From CAYMTN01 sp964393335 (GTDB lineage: Bacteria; Chloroflexota; Anaerolineae; Aggregatilineales; Aggregatilineaceae), in the NCBI GenBank assembly GCA_964393335.1, contig CAYMTN010000304.1, positions 1 to 5,815 of the forward strand: a stretch of DNA of 5,815 bases. Direction: 5' to 3'. The notes under the pieces are model-generated. The model saw only the letters and a program-made list of their open reading frames with translations. It was not told where the DNA came from and did no database searches. The translations under genes and the position numbers were made by a program. Positions 1 through 5,242 of the stretch are shown here, in pieces. Each line of letters begins with the position of its first letter. The first letter of the stretch is position 1.

Positions 1-1337
1 ACGTGGACGACCTCAGCGCCGACGAAATCCGCGAGTATCGCGGCACGCTGACCGAACCGGGCAAAAACAGCCCGTACCGTGACCGGTCCATCGCGGAAAA
101 CCTCGACCTGTTCGAGCGCATGAAAAACGGCGAATTCCCCGAAGGGTCGCGCGTGCTGCGGTCCAAGATCGACATGAGCGCGCCGAACATGAACCTGCGC
201 GACCCGGTCATGTACCGCATTCTGTACGCCGAACACCCGCGCACCGGCAACACGTGGTGCATCTACCCGATGTACGACTGGGCACACGGCCAGTCTGACT
301 CGATTGAGGGTGTCACGCATTCGCTGTGCTCGCTCGAATTCGAAAACCACCGCCCGCTGTATGACTGGTGCCTGGACGCGCTGGGCATCTATCACCCGCA
401 GCAGATCGAGTTCTCGCGCCTGAACATGACTTACACGATCATGAGCAAGCGCAAACTGATCCGGCTGGTCACCGACGGTCATGTCAGCGGCTGGGACGAC
501 CCGCGTATGCCAACCCTGACCGCCATGCGGCGGCGCGGCTACACGCCGGAAGCGATCCGCGCTTTCATCGAAGCAGTCGGCGTCGCCAAGGCGTATAACG
601 TGGTCGATATGGAACTGCTCGAACACCACGTTCGCCAGGACCTCAACCTGCACGCCCCGCGCGTAATGGGCGTGCTCGACCCGCTGCGAGTCGTAATCGA
701 GAACTATCCCGACGGCCAGGTCGAAATGATGGACGCCGTCAACAACCCGGAAGACGACTCCGCCGGGACGCGGCAGGTTCCGTTCAGCAAGGTGCTGTAC
801 ATCGAGCGGGACGACTTCATGGAAAACCCGCCCAAGAAGTTCTACCGGCTTTCACCGGGGCGCGAAGTGCGCCTGCGTTACGCCTATTTCATCACCTGCA
901 CGGACGTGATCAAAGACGCGGCGGGTAACGTGGTCGAGCTGCGCTGCACCTACGACCCGGCCACGCGCGGCGGTGACGCCCCCGACGGGCGTAAGGTCAA
1001 AGCGACGCTGCATTGGGTGTCGGCGGCGCACGCGCTCGACGCCGAAGTGCGCCTGTACGAGCGCCTGTTCACGCAGCCGGACCCGGAAAACGCGCCGGAA
1101 GGCGCGGACTTCACCGCCAACCTGAACCCGGACTCGCTGCACGTGCTGACCGGCTGCAAGGTCGAGCCGAGCCTGGCCGGGGCCGCACCGGGCAGCCGCT
1201 GCCAGTTCGAGCGGCAGGGCTATTTTTGCGTCGATCCCGACACGTCAGGCCCCGACACGCAGGACGATCACCTGGTCTTCAACCGCACGGTCGCGCTGCG
1301 CGATACGTGGGCCAAGATTCAGCAGAAATCGACGTAA
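1..1337 (+). CDS. glnS: Glutaminyl-tRNA synthetase, C-terminal part (5' end outside window)
   Basis: Class I aminoacyl-tRNA synthetase that charges tRNA-Gln with glutamine in the cytoplasm, using ATP. The reading frame is already open at the left edge. The first full codon is at position 3 and the two bases before it fit the end of a Tyr codon, giving YVDDLS, which matches internal sequence of E. coli GlnRS. The GTG at 3 is therefore a valine, not a start. About 120-130 residues including the HIGH signature are missing, by comparison with the 554-residue E. coli enzyme as I remember it. Visible landmarks, numbered from the codon at 3, are the GKNSPYRDR segment near 21-29, the CIYPMYDWAHGQSDSIEG active-site region near 86-103, the KMSKS equivalent MSKRK at 147-151, GWDDPRMPT near 162-170 and RRRGYTPEAIR near 175-185. 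The two-barrel anticodon-binding region follows and ends at VFNRTVALRDTWAKI. Tandem TAA TAA stops close the gene. The colinear match throughout makes the identity firm. No clear intrinsic terminator follows. Confidence 0.97.
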   Translation, partial: VDDLSADEIREYRGTLTEPGKNSPYRDRSIAENLDLFERMKNGEFPEGSRVLRSKIDMSAPNMNLRDPVMYRILYAEHPRTGNTWCIYPMYDWAHGQSDSIEGVTHSLCSLEFENHRPLYDWCLDALGIYHPQQIEFSRLNMTYTIMSKRKLIRLVTDGHVSGWDDPRMPTLTAMRRRGYTPEAIRAFIEAVGVAKAYNVVDMELLEHHVRQDLNLHAPRVMGVLDPLRVVIENYPDGQVEMMDAVNNPEDDSAGTRQVPFSKVLYIERDDFMENPPKKFYRLSPGREVRLRYAYFITCTDVIKDAAGNVVELRCTYDPATRGGDAPDGRKVKATLHWVSAAHALDAEVRLYERLFTQPDPENAPEGADFTANLNPDSLHVLTGCKVEPSLAGAAPGSRCQFERQGYFCVDPDTSGPDTQDDHLVFNRTVALRDTWAKIQQKST

Positions 1338-1380
1338 TAACGTCTACGTACAATCACAGAAATCTTGCAGGATGTTTTCG

Positions 1381-1611
1381 TAGGGGCGTTTGCCGCGCCC
1401 TGTTGGTGTCAATTTAAGAACTTACCTCACCTCCCGGCCTCCTCTCCACACGCGGAGAGGAGGAGAAGAGCCTGGGTTTTTCCCCTCGCCATCGCATGGA
1501 GAGGGGACACCGCGCGCAGTGCGGAGGGGTGAGGTAAACCGGCGACAAGCCGAAAAAACCATGCTTCGGCTCCTAAGTTGACACGTACTGGGCGCGGCAA
1601 GCAGCGCCCAA
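1381..1611. repeat. Imperfect outer inverted repeat, MITE-like or large hairpin
   Basis: The left arm (1381-1419) pairs with the right arm (1571-1611). The core of 30 positions, 1390-1419 against the reverse complement of 1571-1600, aligns without gaps and matches at 25 positions. It includes a perfect 11-bp block, TTGCCGCGCCC at 1390-1400 against GGGCGCGGCAA at 1590-1600. It also has a 12-of-14 block, 1406-1419 (GTGTCAATTTAAGA) against the reverse complement of 1571-1584. Outside the core the match continues as GGGGCG against TGGGCGCTGC with a 3-base offset. The right arm can also fold alone (TGGGCGC 1589-1595 with GCGCCCA 1604-1610). No transposase gene is present. This could be a non-autonomous mobile element, a decayed insertion, or two inverted copies of a short palindromic repeat; the sequence alone does not decide. 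Confidence 0.55.
1422..1537. mobile_element. Short hairpin-rich element with 10-bp terminal inverted repeats
   Basis: Perfect 10-bp ends, TTACCTCACC at 1422-1431 and GGTGAGGTAA at 1528-1537, enclose three further hairpins. The first is a perfect 10-bp stem (1438-1447 with 1454-1463) with a 6-base loop. The second pairs TCCCCTC 1481-1487 with GAGGGGA 1501-1507 and continues as CCAT/ATGG past one mismatch. The third pairs CCGCGC 1510-1515 with GTGCGG 1519-1524 around a GCA triloop, with one G-T pair. The ends can be read as flanking TA dinucleotides (1423-1424 and 1535-1536), as expected for a TA-targeting IS630/Tc1-type MITE. I recall similar C/G-rich hairpin repeats as frequent intergenic elements in Chloroflexota, from memory only. 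It lies just inside the left arm of the outer repeat but 33 bases from the right arm, suggesting insertion into an older structure. Confidence 0.6.
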
Positions 1612-1642
1612 TCGAACCGGCAGGATCAATTGACCGTACTTA

Positions 1643-1681
1643 GGCCTCGCTCCCCTGGCGTGCCTGTCAGGGGGCGAGGTC
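1643..1681 (+). promoter_or_regulatory. Strong stem-loop upstream of dam
   Basis: CCTCGC (1645-1650) pairs with GCGAGG (1674-1679), and CCCCTG (1652-1657) pairs with CAGGGG (1668-1673), giving 12 pairs interrupted only by a bulged T at 1651. Weaker pairs extend it at both ends. It lies 38 bases before the dam ATG and is followed by no T-run, so it is not a typical intrinsic terminator. It may be a leader structure, an mRNA-stabilising hairpin or another intergenic repeat copy. Function is inference only. Confidence 0.45.
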
Positions 1682-1709
1682 AGCCATCACCACGCCATAG
1701 GCGCACGAT

Positions 1710-1713
1710 AGGA
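1710..1713 (+). promoter_or_regulatory. Ribosome binding site that sets the dam start
   Basis: AGGA followed by six bases and ATG at 1720 gives good spacing. The open frame extends upstream to a TTG at 1630, but that stretch would translate through the strong hairpin, has no Shine-Dalgarno sequence of its own and lacks conserved residues, so the ATG at 1720 is preferred. Confidence 0.7.
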
Positions 1714-1719
1714 AAACAC

Positions 1720-2574
1720 ATGACAGACTCGCACGACTCGATCCAGGCCCAGCCCTTCCTGAAATGGGCGGGGGGCAAAGGGCAGCTTCTCAAGCAGTAC
1801 GCGGCGTTTCTCCCCAGCAGCCCGCTGCGGGGATACTACGAGCCGTTCGTCGGCAGCGGAGCGGTATTTTTTCACCTGCGCGAGTTGGATTTGTTTGACC
1901 AGTATTACGTGGCCGAGCTAAACGCCGAGCTGATCAACTGTTACCGCGCGGTGCGTGACGAGCTTGAAGACCTGATCCGCCTGTTGGCCGGATACCAGGC
2001 GCAGCACGACAGGGCGCACTACTACGCCGTGCGCGCCCTGGACCGCGATCCCGGCTGGCGCGAGCAGCCCGACGTCGTGCGTGCCGCGCGGATGCTGTAC
2101 CTGAACAAGACGTGTTACAACGGGTTGTGGCGCGTCAACAGCCACGGGCATTTTAACGTGCCGATGGGCCGTTATCGCAACCCGACGATTCTGGATGAAG
2201 ATCGGCTGCGTGCCGCGTCGCTGGCGCTGCAAGGCGTCGAACTCGCGGTAGCCGATTTTGAAGACGTGATCCGGCTGGCGCAGCGCCGCGATTTCATCTA
2301 CCTGGACCCGCCCTATTACCCGCTGAGCAAAACGTCCAACTTCACCAGTTACGCGCCGGATACGTTTGGTGAATACGACCACCGCAAGCTGGCGCTGGTC
2401 TTTGCCGAGCTGGATCGCAAAGGCTGCCACGTGATGCTCAGCAACTCCGACACGCCGCTCGTGCGCGAACTCTACGCGGATTACCGCCAGGAAACGGTGA
2501 CCGCGCGCCGGGCGATCAATTCCGCCGCCGGCAAACGCGGCCCGATTACGGAACTCGTGGTGTTGAATTATTGA
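1720..2574 (+). CDS. dam: DNA adenine methyltransferase, Dam/DpnII class (solitary)
   Basis: S-adenosylmethionine-dependent N6-adenine DNA methyltransferase of 284 residues, the usual size for the family. The N-terminal motif PFLKWAGGK (12-20) and the AdoMet-binding YYEPFVGSG (39-47) precede the target-recognition region, which contains the family segment YLNKTCYNGLWRVN, a conserved G.FNVPMGRY stretch and the helical insert. The catalytic DPPY is at 196-199, and LSNSD and a C-terminal KRGPITELVVLNY match the class end. This motif order (alpha class) and the DPPYYPLSKTSNFTSY segment resemble E. coli Dam and DpnII-type enzymes, whose target is GATC. GATC specificity here is inference. No endonuclease gene adjoins it, so it looks like an orphan methylase with possible roles in mismatch repair, replication timing or gene control, or a remnant of a restriction-modification system. 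It follows glnS on the same strand after the repeat-filled spacer and converges on rodA, 32 bases away. The start at 1720 is supported by an AGGA site. Confidence 0.93.
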   Translation: MTDSHDSIQAQPFLKWAGGKGQLLKQYAAFLPSSPLRGYYEPFVGSGAVFFHLRELDLFDQYYVAELNAELINCYRAVRDELEDLIRLLAGYQAQHDRAHYYAVRALDRDPGWREQPDVVRAARMLYLNKTCYNGLWRVNSHGHFNVPMGRYRNPTILDEDRLRAASLALQGVELAVADFEDVIRLAQRRDFIYLDPPYYPLSKTSNFTSYAPDTFGEYDHRKLALVFAELDRKGCHVMLSNSDTPLVRELYADYRQETVTARRAINSAAGKRGPITELVVLNY

Positions 2575-2585
2575 GGCTCACCGCG

Positions 2586-2600
2586 CCCCACCGCATGGGG
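2586..2600. terminator. Weak hairpin at the dam/rodA convergent junction
   Basis: CCCCA (2586-2590) pairs with TGGGG (2596-2600) around a 5-base loop in the 32-base gap between the converging stops. There is no T-run on either strand, so this is at best a weak bidirectional transcription stop. It may be chance. Confidence 0.2.
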
Positions 2601-2606
2601 AAATGA

Positions 2607-3713
2607 CTACGCGAACTCGCGCAGGCGGCGGCGCATCACGACGCTTTCCACCAGCCCGATGCCGATCAACATCGTCACCAGCGACGACCCGCCCGAACTC
2701 ACGAACGGCAGCGTCAGCCCGGTCACCGGCAGAATACTCAGATTCATGCCAATCGATACCATCGTCTGGAAGAAGATCATGGCCGCCACCCCGTAACAGA
2801 TCAGGCTGCCCAACGGATCGGCGGCGAGGGCGGCCCCGCGCAAGCAGCGCCAGATCACGACGCCCATCAGCGCGATCACGGTCGCTGCGCCAAGAAAGCC
2901 CATCTCCTCCGCGATCACGCTGAAAATGAAGTCCGTGTGACGCACGCGCAAAAAACGCCCCTGCGTCTGCGAGCCGTTGCCGTAGCCCCTGCCCATCAAC
3001 CCGCCCGAGCCGATGCTGATCAGCGCCTGGTCGATGTTGTACTGGGCGTCTTTATCCGACCCTGGCGCGATGAACGAGATGATGCGTTGTTTCTGGTACT
3101 GCTCCATGTTCACCCACAACACCGGCATCATCACCAGCCCGACGAGCATGAACAACGCCAGGTGTTTGAGGCGCAGCCCTGCCGCCCAGATCATGACGAA
3201 CCACACGACCATGATCACGCTCGTCGTGCCCAGGTCCGGCTGGACAAACACCATCCCTGCCGGAATCGCCATGTGGCCCAACGAAACTAGCACGGTGCGC
3301 AGGCGGCCCATGTCCTCGTAGCGGTCCGCGAGGTGCTGCCCCAGCGTGACCACCAGCAGGATTTTGCCCAACTCGGACGGCTGCACCTGCAAACCGACGT
3401 TGAGCCAGCTTTGCGCGCCTGCCGCACCGACCGCGCCCAGGCCCGCCACCAGCCCCAAAATGAACAGGATGAACCCGTAAATAAAGCTGTGCAGGCTGCC
3501 GAGCAGCCGGTAATCAATCGACGCCACGATAAACACGACGGCGATGCCGACGAACGTAAACTGAATCTGGCTGGGAACACGGTTGATCAGGTCGGTATCG
3601 ACGGCGTCCAGGGTCGCGCTGCGAATCATGAGGATACCGATGATGATCAGCAGCAGCGTCACGCCGAGCAGCGTGAAGTCAAAGTCACGCCAGATATTCG
3701 ATTTCACTTGCAT
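2607..3713 (-). CDS. rodA: Rod-shape-determining SEDS glycosyltransferase RodA
   Basis: Integral membrane peptidoglycan glycosyltransferase of the SEDS (RodA/FtsW/SpoVE) family, which polymerises lipid II for cell elongation together with a class B penicillin-binding protein. It has 368 residues, the usual length, with many hydrophobic segments (first near 13-30, about ten in all). Conserved blocks are WLNVGLQVQPSELGK (103-117), FVQPDLGTT (156-164), a loop with GSQTQ (247-251), RHTDFIFSVIAEEMGFLG (258-275) and PVTGLTLPFVSSGGSS (329-344). Asp261 in HTDFIF aligns with the catalytic Asp262 of E. coli RodA. The GSQTQ....RHTDFIF stretch is closer to RodA (GTQSQ) than to FtsW, but the PVTGLTLP end is shared with FtsW, so the subfamily is slightly less certain than the family. 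The start is the ATG at 3713, with GGTGAG about 7 bases upstream as a modest Shine-Dalgarno site. It lies downstream of minCDE but is separated from it by a terminator and its own promoter. No penicillin-binding protein gene is visible nearby. Confidence 0.93.
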   Translation of the reverse strand: MQVKSNIWRDFDFTLLGVTLLLIIIGILMIRSATLDAVDTDLINRVPSQIQFTFVGIAVVFIVASIDYRLLGSLHSFIYGFILFILGLVAGLGAVGAAGAQSWLNVGLQVQPSELGKILLVVTLGQHLADRYEDMGRLRTVLVSLGHMAIPAGMVFVQPDLGTTSVIMVVWFVMIWAAGLRLKHLALFMLVGLVMMPVLWVNMEQYQKQRIISFIAPGSDKDAQYNIDQALISIGSGGLMGRGYGNGSQTQGRFLRVRHTDFIFSVIAEEMGFLGAATVIALMGVVIWRCLRGAALAADPLGSLICYGVAAMIFFQTMVSIGMNLSILPVTGLTLPFVSSGGSSLVTMLIGIGLVESVVMRRRLREFA

Positions 3714-3726
3714 ACGTTACTCACCC

Positions 3727-3813
3727 AACTCGCTAACAATACACGCCGGACGCCGCGCGCCGCAATCGCGCGCTGCAATCGCGCAACGCACCCACGCGCG
3801 ATTATAGCGAGTT
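3727..3813. repeat. 9-bp inverted repeat spanning the rodA leader
   Basis: AACTCGCTA (3727-3735) and TAGCGAGTT (3805-3813) are perfect inverted copies 69 bases apart. The promoter-side arm lies in the spacer and touches the -10; the other lies in the leader just before the ribosome binding site. Because the promoter arm is upstream of the predicted start, the two arms would not pair in the rodA transcript, so any role would be at the DNA level. Chance is possible. Confidence 0.3.
3759..3803. repeat. Three GCGCGATT boxes, two in a 13-bp tandem repeat, over the rodA start region
   Basis: The plus strand carries two adjacent 13-base units, 3759-3771 and 3772-3784, differing at one base (GCCGCAATCGCGC and GCTGCAATCGCGC). 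Each contains AATCGCGC (3764-3771 and 3777-3784). A third copy in inverse orientation, GCGCGATT (3796-3803), forms a perfect 8-bp inverted repeat with 3777-3784 across 11 bases and overlaps the rodA -10. The arrangement is what an operator would look like, but the GC-rich composition makes some repetition likely, and no regulator is identified. Confidence 0.4.
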
Positions 3814-3828
3814 CGCGCCGGTCGGCAA
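3801..3828 (-). promoter_or_regulatory. Housekeeping-type promoter for rodA
   Basis: On the minus strand a -35 TTGCCG (3823-3828, four of six consensus bases) is followed by a 16-base spacer and a perfect -10 TATAAT (3801-3806). It lies directly after the intrinsic terminator that closes minE and predicts a start near 3794, leaving a 5' leader of about 80 bases before the rodA ATG. In such GC-rich sequence a perfect TATAAT at the right place is unlikely by chance. Confidence 0.75.
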
Positions 3829-3840
3829 GCGCCGCCCCAC

Positions 3841-3865
3841 AAAAAAAGCGCGGCCAGGCCGCGCT
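3841..3865 (-). terminator. Intrinsic terminator of the minCDE transcript
   Basis: Read on the minus strand, AGCGCGG-type arms (3859-3865 with 3847-3853) form a GC-rich stem around a CCTGG loop; the palindrome is perfect over 9 bp on each side of the central base 3856. It is followed directly by seven T residues (3847-3841). It lies 31 bases after the minE stop and just before the rodA promoter. This is a textbook factor-independent terminator acting on the minus strand only. Confidence 0.9.
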
Positions 3866-3896
3866 GCGTATACGTGGAACAACCCCAACACCCGGC

Positions 3897-4364
3897 TCAA
3901 TCCGGCTCTGAGTCAGGTTCTTCGGCATCCGATTTGCCCGTATCCGGCGTACCATCCCCCGCCTGGGCATCGTCCGCCGGTTCTGCCGGAGACGTATCGT
4001 CCGGCTCCGGTGGAGGCGCGTCGTCCGGTTCTGGCGTAGGCGCGTCTTGCCACAGCATTTCATCCGCCAGCGATCCCGGCTGGGCCGGGGCCTCGAACGC
4101 GGCGTAATTATGATCGCGGTTCAGCGAAATATCCGCCACGAGGTAATTTTTCCGGTCGCGCTGCTCATACTTGATCTGCACGTCGGTGTCGTCGATGTTC
4201 AGATAGCGTTTGATCACGTTGATGATCTCTGCCTGCATTTCTCCGAGCTTCTCCGGCGACAGATTGCTGCGATCGGTGACCAGCACCAATTTCAGGCGCT
4301 CCTTGGCGATCTCGGCGCTGCTCGGTTCTTTCCGTCCCATAAATCGATCAAACAGGGAAGCCAT
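3897..4364 (-). CDS. minE: Cell division topological specificity factor MinE with long acidic tail
   Basis: MinE binds membrane-bound MinD-ATP, displaces MinC and stimulates MinD ATPase, which in rod-shaped bacteria confines division to midcell. The core (about residues 1-90 of 155) matches the family: an N-terminal amphipathic membrane segment MASLFDRFMGRK, the anti-MinCD helix/strand containing SAEIAKERLKLVLVTDR (16-32), then the dimer domain with IINVIKRYLNID and a closing YLVADISLNRD strand pattern. Family members are usually about 80-100 residues. Here residues 100-155 add a tail with 20 acidic residues, 12 prolines and one lysine, with 8-residue repeats DAPTPEPD and DAPPPEPD, surely disordered. 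The gene ends normally, so this is a true in-frame extension. The ATG at 4364 is chosen over the in-frame GTG at 4382 because GGAGG sits 6 bases before the ATG. It lies 23 bases after minD in the minCDE transcript. Confidence 0.93.
   Translation of the reverse strand: MASLFDRFMGRKEPSSAEIAKERLKLVLVTDRSNLSPEKLGEMQAEIINVIKRYLNIDDTDVQIKYEQRDRKNYLVADISLNRDHNYAAFEAPAQPGSLADEMLWQDAPTPEPDDAPPPEPDDTSPAEPADDAQAGDGTPDTGKSDAEEPDSEPD
3997..4044 (-). repeat. 24-bp tandem repeat inside the minE tail
   Basis: Plus-strand units 3997-4020 and 4021-4044 match at 20 of 24 bases. They encode the neighbouring octads DAPPPEPD and DAPTPEPD; a more degenerate third unit (DTSPAEPAD) follows in the protein at 3970-3996. 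The period is a multiple of three, so unit gain or loss would keep the frame. Confidence 0.6.
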
Positions 4365-4370
4365 CTGCCG

Positions 4371-4375
4371 CCTCC
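4371..4375 (-). promoter_or_regulatory. Ribosome binding site that sets the minE start
   Basis: GGAGG on the minus strand, six bases before the ATG at 4364. It lies inside the reading frame of the alternative GTG start at 4382, which argues for the shorter protein beginning MASLFDRF, in keeping with the family N-terminus. Confidence 0.85.
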
Positions 4376-4387
4376 AATTCACTCTCG

Positions 4388-5194
4388 CTAGCTGGAAAAG
4401 CCCAATCTGCGCAGCAACCGCCGCCAGATGCTGCTGGTATCCTGCAACGTTTCTAGCGGCACTTTTTCGCCGGTGAGCCGCCGCGCGATGTTTCGAAACG
4501 CTTCCGCCGCCGGGGTCTTGTGGCTGTCCATCGCCAGCGGCGTGCCCCGGTTGGACGACACCAGGACCATTTCGTCGTCCGGGATCACGCCCAACAGCCG
4601 GATCGACAGAATCTCCATCACGTCATTGACCGACAGCATATCCCCTTTGCGGATCATCTCCGGCTTGGCGCGGTTGATCACCAGGCTGGTTGGGATGCGC
4701 CGTTCTTCGGCTTCGATCAAGCCGATGATCCGATCGGCGTCACGCACGGCGGGCGCTTCCGGGTTGGTGACGATGATCACCTCATCCGCCGGGGCGAGCG
4801 CGTTACGGAAACCCCATTCGATCCCGGCGGGGCTGTCGATCAGGATAAAATCGTAATCCTCGCGGAGCTGGTTGGTCAGCGCGATCATATCTTGCGGGCT
4901 GACTGCCGTTTTGTCGCGCGTTTGGGCCGCCGGAAGCAGGTACAGGTCGGCCACGCGTTTGTCTTTGACCATCGCCTGCCGCAGCTTGCAGCGTCCTTCG
5001 ATCACGTCCACCAGGTCGTAGACGATGCGGTTTTCCAGGCCCATCACCACGTCCAGGTTGCGCAGCCCGATGTCGGCATCGACGCACACTACCTTTCTGC
5101 CCAGGTTGGCAAGCGACACGGCCAGATTCGCCGTCGCCGTCGTTTTGCCGACTCCCCCCTTACCGGAGGTCACTGTGATTACTCTCGCCCCCAT
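4388..5194 (-). CDS. minD: Septum site-determining ATPase MinD
   Basis: Membrane-associated P-loop ATPase of the ParA/MinD family. In the ATP-bound dimer it binds the inner membrane surface, recruits MinC to block FtsZ rings and is released by MinE. It has 268 residues, a normal length. The deviant Walker A SGKGGVGKTT spans 10-19 with signature Lys12 and P-loop Lys17. Switch I is DADIGLRNLDVVMG (39-52), and switch II / Walker B is FILIDSPAGIE (116-126) with Asp120. The NPEAPAVRDADRIIGL segment is typical of MinD rather than ParA. The C-terminus SSIWRRLLRRLGFSS (254-268) is an amphipathic, basic membrane-targeting helix. All key residues are present. The ATG at 5194 has an AAGGAAGGG Shine-Dalgarno stretch (5201-5209) six bases upstream. 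It is the middle gene of minCDE, 48 bases after minC and 23 before minE, consistent with one transcript. Confidence 0.97.
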   Translation of the reverse strand: MGARVITVTSGKGGVGKTTATANLAVSLANLGRKVVCVDADIGLRNLDVVMGLENRIVYDLVDVIEGRCKLRQAMVKDKRVADLYLLPAAQTRDKTAVSPQDMIALTNQLREDYDFILIDSPAGIEWGFRNALAPADEVIIVTNPEAPAVRDADRIIGLIEAEERRIPTSLVINRAKPEMIRKGDMLSVNDVMEILSIRLLGVIPDDEMVLVSSNRGTPLAMDSHKTPAAEAFRNIARRLTGEKVPLETLQDTSSIWRRLLRRLGFSS

Positions 5195-5242
5195 CCAGTA
5201 CCCTTCCTTAACAAAGCGCCCGCTGCCCGGAGCGACCCGCTG

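Larger units (their letters stand above)
1341..1719. other. Gene-free spacer between glnS and dam
   Basis: These 379 bases hold no credible protein gene. The short open frames here run through inverted repeats and lack domain-like composition. Bases 1341-1380 show nothing notable beyond a small palindrome over the glnS stop (GACGT at 1331-1335, ACGTC at 1340-1344). From 1381 to 1681 the spacer is almost entirely inverted repeats, described in the separate entries. No convincing promoter for dam is visible: TTGACA at 1578 and TTGACC at 1630 resemble -35 boxes, but neither has a -10 at proper spacing. dam may be transcribed by read-through from glnS or from a non-canonical promoter. Confidence 0.8.

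Noticed and set aside
3..5. GTG as start of glnS
   Set aside because: The sequence from this codon aligns with the interior of GlnRS (YVDEL region) and the HIGH half of the catalytic domain would be missing; the gene begins outside the window.
1390..1581. Open frame of 63 codons on the + strand
   Set aside because: It runs through the inverted-repeat element, has no ribosome binding site and its residues simply translate the hairpins.
1406..1584. Integron attC site (inverted arms with GTT...AAC-like ends)
   Set aside because: The arms do not fit the conserved core-site consensus, and no integrase or cassette array is present.
1578..1606. Promoter with -35 TTGACA at 1578-1583
   Set aside because: The expected -10 position reads GCAGCG, inside a GC hairpin, with no TATAAT-like hexamer nearby.
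1630..1719. N-terminal extension of the methyltransferase from TTG at 1630
   Set aside because: The extension is basic and Pro/Arg-rich, crosses a strong hairpin, lacks a ribosome binding site and has no family counterpart; ATG 1720 has AGGA at good spacing.
1720..2574. Restriction-modification system
   Set aside because: Only the methyltransferase is present; neighbours on both sides are housekeeping genes and no endonuclease frame is visible within the window.
3333..3911. Open frame of 192 codons on the + strand across rodA and its upstream region
   Set aside because: It is antisense to rodA, and crosses its promoter and the minE terminator; Gln/Arg/His-rich shadow composition.
4365..4382. 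minE start at GTG 4382
   Set aside because: The GGAGG site lies inside this extension and points to ATG 4364, whose product begins like other MinE proteins.
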